From NCBI RefSeq assembly GCF_900129915.1, contig NZ_FQXH01000005.1, forward strand, positions 248,001 through 312,000: a stretch of DNA of 64,000 bases, in the 5' to 3' direction. Source of the stretch: Tepidibacter thalassicus DSM 15285. Its GTDB lineage: Bacteria > Bacillota > Clostridia > Peptostreptococcales > Peptostreptococcaceae. Of this stretch, positions 1 to 7,800 are shown in pieces. The translations under genes and the position numbers were made by a program. Within the stretch, counting starts at the first letter, position 1; each line of letters starts with the position of its first letter. The notes beneath the pieces were generated by a model that had not been told where the DNA came from, searched no databases, and worked only from the letters and a program-made list of their open reading frames with translations.

Positions 1-552
1 GTATTAACATCATTAATTCAAACGTGGGTACCTACTGAAGTTATTATGAAAAATTTTGGAAACAAATCAGGGATAAAAGGAAAAGCACTTTCGTTTGCTA
101 TAGGTTCTTTATCTGCAGGTCCAATATATGCAGCTTTTCCAGTGTGTAGAACTCTTATAGATAAAGGAGCTAGTGTTGAAAATATTATTATAATTCTCAG
201 TTCATGGGCAGTAGTTAAAGTGCCAATGCTTATTAATGAAGCCAAATTTATGGGAGTAAAGTACATGTGTATTCGATGGATTTTTACTATAATTGCAATA
301 TTTTTAATGGCTCAAATTATGAAATTATGGATAAAAGAAAGTGAAATAAAGGAAAAAGAAGTATTGAATTTTGATATGGTAGTAGTAAATGAAGATATTT
401 GTATTGGGTGTGGAAGTTGTGCTAGAAAATTTCCTGAGATTTATAAAATGAAAAATGGAAAAGCCATAGTAATTGATAACATTACTGAAAAAGTAAGTAA
501 AGAAGAAATTGAAAAATCGAAAAAGAGCTGTCCGGTACATGCGATTAGTTGA
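1..552 (+). CDS. Permease (UPF0718/DUF318-like) fused to a C-terminal ferredoxin domain, 5' end cut off by the window
   Basis: The reading frame is open from base 1, so the gene starts outside the window; the ATG at 46 is internal. The visible part has hydrophobic membrane segments with glycine-rich loops (GSLSAGPIYAAFPV) typical of the predicted permease family UPF0718/DUF318 (ArsP-like). From about 120 residues before the stop it changes into a soluble domain with the cluster-binding motif CIGCGSC and a distal CP pair (SCPVHA), typical of a single-cluster ferredoxin. Seen: permease end plus ferredoxin in one frame. Inferred: a redox-linked membrane permease. The substrate cannot be read from this fragment. 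The stop codon lies inside the promoter of the following thi operon. Confidence 0.7.
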   Translation, partial: VLTSLIQTWVPTEVIMKNFGNKSGIKGKALSFAIGSLSAGPIYAAFPVCRTLIDKGASVENIIIILSSWAVVKVPMLINEAKFMGVKYMCIRWIFTIIAIFLMAQIMKLWIKESEIKEKEVLNFDMVVVNEDICIGCGSCARKFPEIYKMKNGKAIVIDNITEKVSKEEIEKSKKSCPVHAIS

Positions 553-577
553 ATTTTATCTGTAAATGTTTTATAAT
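549..577 (+). promoter_or_regulatory. Sigma-A promoter of the thi operon
   Basis: TTGAAT and TATAAT are separated by 17 bases. The -35 box overlaps the stop codon of the upstream gene and the start point would fall just before the TPP riboswitch. Confidence 0.6.
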
Positions 578-599
578 TATGGAATAAAAGAAAATATTT

Positions 600-684
600 A
601 GCTAGGGGTGCCTTGTTATAGGCTGAGAGATAGTGACTATCAACCCTTTGTACCTGAACTGGATAATACCAGCGTAGGAAAGCT
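600..684 (+). ncRNA. TPP riboswitch (thi box)
   Basis: The conserved thi-box blocks are all present in order: GGGGTGCC, then GGCTGAGAG, then CCTGAACTGGATAATACCAG and CGTAGGAAAGC. The closing stem P1 can be formed by AGCT at both ends. It lies directly upstream of thiD and thiE and is followed by a rho-independent terminator, the usual arrangement for transcription control by thiamin pyrophosphate. Confidence 0.95.
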
Positions 685-718
685 TATTTAATATAATTTA
701 AAAGTATATTTTAAAAAA

Positions 719-756
719 AGAGTCTTATTCCTATACTGGAATAAGGCTCTTTTTTA
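719..756 (+). terminator. Riboswitch-controlled terminator of thiDE
   Basis: A 13-bp stem (AGAGTCTTATTCC with its complement, one G-U pair) has a 6-base loop and a run of T. It lies between the TPP aptamer and the thiD start, so it is the likely expression platform. Confidence 0.9.
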
Positions 757-778
757 TTATAAATGAGGAGATGGTAAT

Positions 779-1576
779 ATGGAACCAACATTGACAATAG
801 CAGGATCGGATTCATCTGGTGGTGCAGGGATACAAGCTGATTTAAAGACTTTTAGTGCTATAGGAACATATGGAATGAGTGTTATAACTGCTGTAACTGC
901 ACAAAATACACAAGGAGTATTTTTAGTAGAAGAATTGAGTAGTGAAATTGTAAAAAAACAAATTGAAGTAATATTTAATGATATACCACCAAAGGCGATA
1001 AAAATAGGTATGGTGTCTAGCTCTCAAATAATAAAAGAAATAGTAAATACACTAAAAAAATATGATTATAAATATTTAGTATTAGATCCGGTTATGATAT
1101 CTAAGAGTGGATATCATCTTTTGCAACCGGAGGCTAAAATGAATTTAATAAAATATCTTATACCCATGGCGTATATAGTAACACCTAATACATTGGAAGC
1201 AGAAGAAATAACTAAAGTAAGCATAAAAAATATAGAAGATATGAAAATAGCAGGTGAAAAAATATTAAGTATTGGTCCGAAATATGTGCTTATGAAAGGA
1301 GGTCATTTAGAAGGAGATGCGGTAGATGTACTTATAGGTAGAGATATTTTTAAAATTTATAAAGAAAGGAGATTAATTAAAAAGAATACTCATGGAACGG
1401 GGTGCACTTTATCGTCAGCTATAACTGCTTATTTAGCTTTAGGTTATGATATAGAAAGAGCTGTGGAATTAGGTAAAATATATATAACACAAGCTATAAA
1501 AAATAGTTTTGATATAGGGAATGGAGTAGGACCTGTAAATCATTTTTGGAATATAGATTATGAAAAAGTTAAATAA
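779..1576 (+). CDS. thiD: Hydroxymethylpyrimidine / phosphomethylpyrimidine kinase ThiD
   Basis: This cytoplasmic kinase phosphorylates HMP and HMP-phosphate to give HMP-PP, the pyrimidine half of thiamin phosphate. The N-terminus has the ribokinase-like ThiD signature (TIAGSDSSGGAGIQADLK). The C-terminal half has HGTGCTLSSAITAYLA, the anion-hole and catalytic region. Length (265 aa) is normal for ThiD. The start is an ATG behind GAGGAG. It is the first gene after the TPP riboswitch, and thiE follows 38 bases later, so both are repressed together when thiamin pyrophosphate is plentiful. No thiM or thiC is visible in the window. Confidence 0.95.
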   Translation: MEPTLTIAGSDSSGGAGIQADLKTFSAIGTYGMSVITAVTAQNTQGVFLVEELSSEIVKKQIEVIFNDIPPKAIKIGMVSSSQIIKEIVNTLKKYDYKYLVLDPVMISKSGYHLLQPEAKMNLIKYLIPMAYIVTPNTLEAEEITKVSIKNIEDMKIAGEKILSIGPKYVLMKGGHLEGDAVDVLIGRDIFKIYKERRLIKKNTHGTGCTLSSAITAYLALGYDIERAVELGKIYITQAIKNSFDIGNGVGPVNHFWNIDYEKVK

Positions 1577-1614
1577 TAAGAATAAAATATAAAAATTATT
1601 AAAGGGGAGTAAGT

Positions 1615-2229
1615 ATGAAAGATAAATTAAAACTTTATTTAATAACAGATTCAAATATTTTGCGAGGAAGAGATTTTTATAAATGTATAGAAGATGCATT
1701 AAAAGGTGGGGTAAGAACAGTTCAGTTAAGAGAAAAAAATTGTTTAGGAAAAGAATTTTTAGAAAAAGCTTATAAACTTAGAGAACTAACTAAAAAATAC
1801 AATGCATTATTTATAATAAATGATAGGGTTGATATAGCACTTCTTGTGGATGCTGATGGTGTTCATGTTGGACAAAAAGATATACCGGTGCATGAAGTTA
1901 GAAGATTGATTGGAAAAAACAAAATTTTAGGAGTAACTGCAAAAACTTTACAAGAAGCTGTTGATGCTGAGAAATACGGAGCTAATTACTTAGGTGTAGG
2001 AGCTATTTTTAATACAAATACAAAGTTAGATGCAAAACGTATTAGTATAAATACGTTAAATACTATACGAAAAAATGTAAATATACCTATAGTTGCAATA
2101 GGTGGTTTAAAGTTAAATAATATAAATATACTTAAAAATAATGTAGATGGATATGCAGTAGTATCAGCTATATTAACTTCTGATGACATATACAATGAAA
2201 GTAAAAAATGGATAAAGTGTATTTGTTGA
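1615..2229 (+). CDS. thiE: Thiamin-phosphate synthase ThiE
   Basis: It joins HMP-PP and thiazole phosphate to thiamin monophosphate. Visible family motifs are VQLREKN near the N-terminus, the metal-binding region INDRVDIALLVDADGVHVGQ, and GVGAIF followed by VAIGGL near the phosphate site. At 204 aa it has the family length. The ATG is preceded by AAAGGGGAG. It is the second gene of the riboswitch-controlled thi operon; no clear terminator follows, but trxA downstream has its own promoter. Confidence 0.95.
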   Translation: MKDKLKLYLITDSNILRGRDFYKCIEDALKGGVRTVQLREKNCLGKEFLEKAYKLRELTKKYNALFIINDRVDIALLVDADGVHVGQKDIPVHEVRRLIGKNKILGVTAKTLQEAVDAEKYGANYLGVGAIFNTNTKLDAKRISINTLNTIRKNVNIPIVAIGGLKLNNINILKNNVDGYAVVSAILTSDDIYNESKKWIKCIC

Positions 2230-2266
2230 AACAGAAAAAGTATCATTATATTTATATATTACGATA

Positions 2267-2295
2267 TTGACATATTTGTAATAACGTAGTATAGT
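2267..2295 (+). promoter_or_regulatory. Sigma-A promoter of trxA
   Basis: A perfect TTGACA and TATAGT are separated by 17 bases, about 50 bases upstream of the trxA start. Confidence 0.75.
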
Positions 2296-2345
2296 ATAGT
2301 ATAGGTGTGATAATTATTATTAAATGATATTAGGAGGTTATAAAT

Positions 2346-2663
2346 ATGATAAAAGTTATAACAAGTAATGATTTTAAAAATGAGGTAGAAGATAATAATG
2401 GAGTAGTTGTAGTTGATTTTTTTGCACAGTGGTGTGGACCTTGTAAAATGTTAGCTCCAGTACTTGAAAATTTAAATGAAGAAATGAAAAATCAAGTTAA
2501 ATTTTTAAAAGTAGATATAGACAAGGATATAAATTTAGCTGAAAAATTTGGAATAACTAGCGTTCCGACTATGGTTGTATTTAAAAATGGAAAACCAGTA
2601 GATGCAATAATGGGATTTAGACCTAAAGATATGATAAAAGCTCAAATAGAAAATCATTTATAA
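2346..2663 (+). CDS. trxA: Thioredoxin
   Basis: Small cytoplasmic dithiol carrier. The active site WCGPCK covers residues 29-34 and the cis-proline motif is TSVPT (about residues 73-77). The length of 105 aa is standard. The ATG follows AGGAGG. The stop is 14 bases before the reductase gene, so the two form a unit. The partner reductase lacks NADPH-binding motifs, so electrons for this thioredoxin probably come from reduced ferredoxin and not from NADPH (inference). Confidence 0.96.
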   Translation: MIKVITSNDFKNEVEDNNGVVVVDFFAQWCGPCKMLAPVLENLNEEMKNQVKFLKVDIDKDINLAEKFGITSVPTMVVFKNGKPVDAIMGFRPKDMIKAQIENHL

Positions 2664-2677
2664 GATGGTGATCAATA

Positions 2678-3529
2678 ATGAGATATGATATAGCAATAAT
2701 AGGAAGTGGACCAGCCGGTTTATCTGCAGCTATAAATGCAAAAATAAGAAATAAAAATATAATAGTGTTTGGTAGTTCTAATTTGAGTGAAAAAGTAATA
2801 AAAGCGCCGAAAGTTGATAATTATTTAGGATTATATGGTATAAATGGTGAAGATTTAAAAAATTCATTTAAAGCTCATATAGAAAAAATGGATATACAAA
2901 TTACAGAAGAAAGAATTAATAATGTTTACGCAATGGGAGAGTATTTTGTTATAACAGCAAATGAAAAAATGTATGAGGCAAATTCTGTTATATTAGCTAC
3001 AGGAATAGAATATACAAAGCCTATAAAAGGTGAAGAAGAATTTGTAGGTAAAGGTGTAGGTTATTGTGCTACTTGTGATGCAGCTTTATATAAAGGAAAA
3101 AGAGTTGCAATAATAGGGTATAACAGTGAAGCTGAAGAAGAAGCTAATTTTTTAATGGAAATAGCATCAAAAGTATATTATATACCTATGTATAATAAAG
3201 ATTATAATGTAAATAAAGATGTAGATATAATAAAAGATGTACCATTAGAAGTAAAAGGAGATACTGTGGCAAGTAAATTGATTTTAAAAAATACAGTTTT
3301 AGATGTTGATGGAATATTTTTTATAAAAAATAGTATATCACCTAAGTATTTAGTTCCAGGACTTGAAATTGAAAATGGACATATAAAAGTTGATAGAAAT
3401 ATGAAAACTAATATAGCAGGTTGTTTTGCAGCTGGAGATTGCATAGGCAAACCATATCAATATATAAAAGCTGCTGGTGAAGGTCAAGTTGCAGCTTTAA
3501 ATGCAGTTTCATATTTAGATAAAAAGTAA
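2678..3529 (+). CDS. Flavin thioredoxin reductase of the NADPH-independent (ferredoxin-linked) clostridial type
   Basis: A 283-aa FAD protein of the thioredoxin reductase fold. The N-terminal FAD motif GSGPAG is at residues 9-14, the redox-active CATC at residues 130-133, and the C-terminal FAD motif is GCFAAGDC. In ordinary TrxB the segment after CATC carries the NADPH motifs GGGDSAxEE and HRRxxxR. Here they are replaced by IGYNSEAEEEA and MYNKDYNVNK, and the protein is about 30 residues shorter than usual. These are the features of the ferredoxin-dependent flavin thioredoxin reductases known from Clostridium. It follows trxA, the obvious substrate. Standard NADPH-linked TrxB is unlikely given the missing motifs. 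Confidence 0.85.
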   Translation: MRYDIAIIGSGPAGLSAAINAKIRNKNIIVFGSSNLSEKVIKAPKVDNYLGLYGINGEDLKNSFKAHIEKMDIQITEERINNVYAMGEYFVITANEKMYEANSVILATGIEYTKPIKGEEEFVGKGVGYCATCDAALYKGKRVAIIGYNSEAEEEANFLMEIASKVYYIPMYNKDYNVNKDVDIIKDVPLEVKGDTVASKLILKNTVLDVDGIFFIKNSISPKYLVPGLEIENGHIKVDRNMKTNIAGCFAAGDCIGKPYQYIKAAGEGQVAALNAVSYLDKK

Positions 3530-3532
3530 TTT

Positions 3533-3575
3533 AAATATAGGTGTCATTAATTTAATGATACCTATATTTTTTTAT
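3533..3575 (+). terminator. Terminator of trxA-trxB unit
   Basis: Inverted repeat AAATATAGGTGTCATTAA with its complement (one wobble pair) followed by a T-rich tail. Confidence 0.85.
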
Positions 3576-3652
3576 AATAAATTTAAAAATATAGTTAATT
3601 ACTAATAATTAAAGTGGTAAAATAGAAATATATTTTTTTTAGGAGGATATGT

Positions 3653-5335
3653 ATGTATAAAATTTGGGATGTAAAAGGGGAAAAAATAAAAGGTTTATCT
3701 ATTGTTGAAAGTATTCTTTATTCAAGAGGAATGACTGATAAAAATGAAATAGAAGAATTTTTGAGTGATAAGCCTAAAAAAACATATAATCCATTTCTTA
3801 TTAAAAATATGGATGAAGCTGTAAAAAATATTAAGTATCATTTAGAAAATAAAAATAAAATAGTAATATTTGGAGACTATGATGTGGATGGGGTAACTGC
3901 CACAGCTTTATTAGTAGAATTTTTTAATAATTTAACTGCTAATATAGATTATTATATACCTAATAGATTTTCTGAAGGATATGGATTAAATAAAGAAGCT
4001 ATAAAATATATTAAGGAGAAAATGGGAGCAAATCTTATTATTACAGTTGATAATGGGGTAAGTTCTTTTGATGAAGTGGAATATGCAAAAAAAATAGGGT
4101 TAGATATTATAGTTACGGATCATCATAATCCACCAGAAAAACTTCCAGAATGTATTTTAATAAATGTAAAACAGAAAGATGATAAATATCCTTTTAAAGA
4201 GCTTTGTGGTTGTGGTATAGCTTTTAAGTTGGCCCAAGCATTGCAAAGAGAATTAAGTTTACCAAAGACTACATTATCCAACGCTTTAGATTTAGTAGCA
4301 CTTGGAACGATAGCAGATATTGTACCTCTAATAGATGAAAATAGAACTCTTGTAAAGTATGGATTGAAATCAATAAATTCAAATAAACGGTTGGGATTAT
4401 CTATTTTAAGAGAAGTAGTTGGGCTTTATGATAAATATATTAATGCAGGAAGAATAGGATTTGTTATTGCACCGTGTTTTAATGCAGCGGGTAGAATTGA
4501 AAATGCAAAGTTAGGGGTAAAGCTTCTTTTAGAAAATAATGAAGAAAAAGCTAAAGAGTTAGCTGAAGATTTATATAAACTTAATATTGAAAGACAAAAA
4601 ATACAAGAAAAAGGAGAAAAATATTGTAAAATATTAGTTGAAACAAATTATATGAATTATGATTTTCTTGTGCTTAAAGTAGATGAAGTTTCAGAAGGAG
4701 TTATAGGAATTATAGCAGGTAGAATAAAAGATTTATTTTATAAACCTACACTTGTTGTAACTAAAACAGAAGAAGGATTTTTAAAAGGAAGTGGTAGAAG
4801 TATAAAAGGAATAAATATATATGAAGAACTTGCTAGTGTATCAGACTTATTTTTGAGTTTTGGAGGACATGAAATGGCATGTGGATTTTCTTTAGAAGAA
4901 AGTAAGTTAGAGGAATTAAGAGAAAAATTGGATAAAAGAGCTAAAGAAATTAAATTGCAAAACCCTGATATATTTATTCCTAAATTAAGTATTATGACAG
5001 AACTTGATGCACAAGAACTAAATATTGATTTGATAAATGAAATATCCAAATTAGAGCCTTATGGTATGGCAAATCCTAAACCTTTTTTTATGATAAAGAA
5101 TATAGAAGTTAATACGAGTTGGACTAGAGGATGCGGAAATAATAATGTTCATCTTAAATTTAGTGGTAAAAAAGATAATATTTTTTTAAGCGGAATAGGT
5201 TTTTCATTATCAAAAAAGTATGAGGATTTAAAAAATAAAAATTTTGTAGATGTGGTTTTTACTCCTGAAATTAATGAATATAATGGCAAAGTTAGTCCAC
5301 AAATGATTATAGAAGATATAAGAGAAACTTCTTAA
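3653..5335 (+). CDS. recJ: Single-stranded-DNA 5'-3' exonuclease RecJ
   Basis: Cytoplasmic DHH-family nuclease acting in recombinational and mismatch repair. Metal-binding motifs are visible: GDYDVDGVTATALL at about residue 74 and VTDHHNPP at about 153. The DHHA1 domain shows SFGGHEMACGFSL, and a C-terminal OB-fold region follows. At 560 aa it is close to the usual bacterial length. The ATG is behind AGGAGG. The downstream unknown gene begins 20 bases after the stop and is probably cotranscribed. Confidence 0.93.
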   Translation: MYKIWDVKGEKIKGLSIVESILYSRGMTDKNEIEEFLSDKPKKTYNPFLIKNMDEAVKNIKYHLENKNKIVIFGDYDVDGVTATALLVEFFNNLTANIDYYIPNRFSEGYGLNKEAIKYIKEKMGANLIITVDNGVSSFDEVEYAKKIGLDIIVTDHHNPPEKLPECILINVKQKDDKYPFKELCGCGIAFKLAQALQRELSLPKTTLSNALDLVALGTIADIVPLIDENRTLVKYGLKSINSNKRLGLSILREVVGLYDKYINAGRIGFVIAPCFNAAGRIENAKLGVKLLLENNEEKAKELAEDLYKLNIERQKIQEKGEKYCKILVETNYMNYDFLVLKVDEVSEGVIGIIAGRIKDLFYKPTLVVTKTEEGFLKGSGRSIKGINIYEELASVSDLFLSFGGHEMACGFSLEESKLEELREKLDKRAKEIKLQNPDIFIPKLSIMTELDAQELNIDLINEISKLEPYGMANPKPFFMIKNIEVNTSWTRGCGNNNVHLKFSGKKDNIFLSGIGFSLSKKYEDLKNKNFVDVVFTPEINEYNGKVSPQMIIEDIRETS

Positions 5336-5355
5336 GATTTAAAGGAGGGGTAAAA

Positions 5356-5814
5356 TTGATTTCTTTAGAAGAATATCAAGAGTTTTTTGAAAATATAACT
5401 TATGGAAAAAATATTGTTAAGAGTGAATTTAATATGTTAAATGCTTCAACAATGTTTGAAAAAAATTTATTGTTTTTTGTAAGAGTTTGTAGAGAAGTTC
5501 AATATTGTTTAGATGATTTAGATGTTATAGTTAAATTTTATTTAAAAAAAGATAATAAACATTTTTGGAATTTCCTTAAAATTGTTGTATTAGATGAGAG
5601 GATTTCTCAAGATCCACAAGTTTTTAAGGGATTATTATTGATATTAGAAAATCTTATAGAAGTGGCTGATAAACAACATATATTGAGTTTGTTGAGAATA
5701 ATTTCGCAAAAGCAAAATATTAAAAAATTTTGTGATGAAAATACAAATTTATTTTTGGAATTTATTATAAATGTATTTGATAAGCTTTTACATTCAAAAG
5801 AAGTCTGTTTATAA
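5356..5814 (+). CDS. Uncharacterised helical protein
   Basis: I do not recognise this family. The 152-aa product is leucine- and isoleucine-rich and looks all-helical, without transmembrane segments or catalytic motifs. The start is a TTG placed 5 bases after AAAGGAGGGG, an excellent ribosome binding site, which supports it as a real gene. It directly follows recJ and may be translated from the same message. Confidence 0.65.
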   Translation: MISLEEYQEFFENITYGKNIVKSEFNMLNASTMFEKNLLFFVRVCREVQYCLDDLDVIVKFYLKKDNKHFWNFLKIVVLDERISQDPQVFKGLLLILENLIEVADKQHILSLLRIISQKQNIKKFCDENTNLFLEFIINVFDKLLHSKEVCL

Positions 5815-5858
5815 TAAATATAGTATTTATATATAAAATACAAGATGAGGTAGATATA

Positions 5859-6152
5859 ATGACTAGAAAAAGCAGTAAGAGATTTTACAATAAAAAAGGA
5901 ATTTATTTTAGCAAAGTAATACCTAAACTTTCAATAACTTTATATCTTAGTATATATTCAATTTATTATTTTGATGTAAACATATTAAAAAGTTATTTGC
6001 CATTAAGTGATGAAATGTTAAGAGTTTTATCTGTTTTGATAGCTTATATATTAAGTAGTTATATAGTTACTAAAAATTTAAAAAATCATAAAACTATAAA
6101 ATTAACTTATATGATTAACTTTATAGTTTTTATAATTGTATTGTTAATATAA
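5859..6152 (+). CDS. Small predicted membrane protein
   Basis: A 97-aa product with a basic N-terminus (about 20 residues) followed by three hydrophobic segments (roughly residues 24-42, 55-72 and 79-97). The start ATG is preceded by GATGAGGT. No family recognised. It could be the last gene of a recJ-containing unit; the intergenic gap to the previous gene is 44 bases. Confidence 0.55.
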   Translation: MTRKSSKRFYNKKGIYFSKVIPKLSITLYLSIYSIYYFDVNILKSYLPLSDEMLRVLSVLIAYILSSYIVTKNLKNHKTIKLTYMINFIVFIIVLLI

Positions 6153-6181
6153 ATTCAGTATTTTTATAAGTGGGATATAAT

Positions 6182-6346
6182 TTACAACGAAGAATTTTTT
6201 ATATATTCATTAATTAAAAGGTCTAATTCTTGACTTAATTTTAATATTTTTTCATCTACATAGGTTTCGTAATTTAAATTTATTAGACTGTCGTTTAGTT
6301 TATTTCTTAATTCGTTTATTTTTTGTTTTAAATTTGTAATTTCCAT
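6182..6346 (-). CDS. Spo0E-like sporulation regulatory aspartyl-phosphate phosphatase
   Basis: A 54-aa reverse-strand ORF. Near its C-terminus it has the Spo0E signature SQELDLLINEY (SxELD with following hydrophobics), preceded by a second helix with NELRNKLND. This two-helix arrangement is the whole of the Spo0E family fold. Spo0E proteins dephosphorylate Spo0A~P and so delay sporulation. The gene lies alone between two forward genes, and its ribosome binding site is weak. The motif makes the call fairly secure despite the small size. Confidence 0.8.
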   Translation of the reverse strand: MEITNLKQKINELRNKLNDSLINLNYETYVDEKILKLSQELDLLINEYIKNSSL

Positions 6347-6495
6347 TATACATCAACTCTTTCTATATTGTTAATTTTTATTGGAAAAATATATAAATCG
6401 CATAAAAACATATTATAAAAAATTAATATACTTTTTCTATAGGAAATTATACCTAAATTTATTAAAAAAATTATAAAAATATGAAATTTTTATTG

Positions 6496-6535
6496 AAAAA
6501 CTAGGGAAATATAAATGTAAATTCCCTAGTTTTTT
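6496..6535 (+). terminator. Hairpin with T-run in the leader of the pel operon
   Basis: AAAAACTAGGGAA pairs with its complement across a 13-base loop, followed by seven T. No forward gene ends nearby: the next upstream gene on this strand stops at 6152. It therefore sits between any upstream promoter (candidate TTGTTA at 6368) and pelD, so it could be an attenuator or an isolating terminator. Confidence 0.6.
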
Positions 6536-6579
6536 GTTGCTTAAATTTTTAATTAATAGTCTTAATAGGAGGAATTGTA

Positions 6580-7800
6580 TTGTTTAAATATTGTTTGTTT
6601 GAAAATATACTGTTAAATGCTATTGTGTTTTTTATATTTTTTAAGATAAATCCTGTTAAAGAAAATTTTATAAACATGAATATTCATCCTCTTGTTATAG
6701 TTGTAACTGCCATGGCTTTAATATATGGTAATTATTTGGGAATTATGAGTGCTTTAATAGCGTCTGTAACATTTATTTATGCATATTACCTTTTAGGAAG
6801 AGATTTATATTTATTTTTTATAGATTATTCTTATTATAAATTTTTACTTATGTTTTTTATTTGTGCTTTTGTTTTTGGTAAATTTAAGGATAATTGTGAT
6901 TTCAAAGTTGACAATTTAAAATTAAAAAATGAAATTTTAAGAAAAAATTATGAAGATTTAAAAGAAGGATATGAAAAATTGAGATTTATAAAAGAAGAAT
7001 TGAGAAAGCAAATAGTTGGAGCTGAATATAGTATAGTTTCTTTATATGAAATAGCATCGAAACTTGAAACGTTAGATTCGGAAGAAATATATACAGAAAT
7101 AATGTATATTTTATCTAAATTTTTAAAGGCTAGAACAATGTCTATATATACTGTAAGTGATGATAACAAATATTTAAGATTAAAACTAAAAAAAGGGGAA
7201 GATAAAATAATACCAAATTCTATAAAAATATCTGATAAATTTTGTTATAAAAAACTTATAAATGGAAAAATTACTATAAAAAGAAATGGAGAGTGTGAAA
7301 ATGAATTTCCACTTCTTTCCGGACCTATTGTAAAAGATAATAAAGTTATAGCTGTTATAAATATAGAAAGTATGGATTTTGAAATGGTAACAGAATACTC
7401 TTTTAATCTATTTAAAGTGATTGTAGATTGGATAAATAGAGCTTTAGCTCAAGCGATAGAGGTAGAATCAAAACTTAATAAGAAAAAGTATTATAAAGAT
7501 ACTAATATTATGAAATATGAATTCTTTAAAGAACGACTTGATGAAGAAAAAGAAAGAAAAAGAAGATATAATTTGGATTATGGTTTTTTAAAATTTAAAA
7601 ATAATGATGTGAGTATAAAATATTTAGATAGTCAATTAAGCAAATTAATTAGAAATGTTGATGTTGTAGCTTATGATGAAAAAAATGATATACTTTATAT
7701 TTTACTTCCTGCAACTCCTTCTAATATGTCTTATATTATTGAAAAAAGGATATTAGAGGGATTTAATTTTAAATTGGAGAGGTTAAAAGATGAATGTTAA
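6580..7800 (+). CDS. pelD: PelD-like inner-membrane c-di-GMP receptor (membrane region + GAF + degenerate GGDEF)
   Basis: First gene of a Pel exopolysaccharide operon. The N-terminal ~110 residues are hydrophobic with several membrane segments, a coiled-coil-like stretch follows (about 115-150), then a GAF-like domain (about 155-285), then a GGDEF-like domain. The GGDEF signature is lost (DEKND at the catalytic loop), but the inhibitory-site motif RxxD is intact as R358-N-V-D361 at the expected spacing. This is the pattern by which known PelD proteins bind c-di-GMP without making it. The TTG start is 7 bases behind AGGAGG. The 3' end overlaps the next gene by 11 bases. Control of Pel secretion by c-di-GMP is inferred from the family. 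Confidence 0.88.
   Translation: MFKYCLFENILLNAIVFFIFFKINPVKENFINMNIHPLVIVVTAMALIYGNYLGIMSALIASVTFIYAYYLLGRDLYLFFIDYSYYKFLLMFFICAFVFGKFKDNCDFKVDNLKLKNEILRKNYEDLKEGYEKLRFIKEELRKQIVGAEYSIVSLYEIASKLETLDSEEIYTEIMYILSKFLKARTMSIYTVSDDNKYLRLKLKKGEDKIIPNSIKISDKFCYKKLINGKITIKRNGECENEFPLLSGPIVKDNKVIAVINIESMDFEMVTEYSFNLFKVIVDWINRALAQAIEVESKLNKKKYYKDTNIMKYEFFKERLDEEKERKRRYNLDYGFLKFKNNDVSIKYLDSQLSKLIRNVDVVAYDEKNDILYILLPATPSNMSYIIEKRILEGFNFKLERLKDEC

Noticed and set aside
6347..6495. c-di-GMP riboswitch before pelD
   Set aside because: No conserved GEMM-I or GEMM-II core is visible; only the hairpin with T-run is supported.
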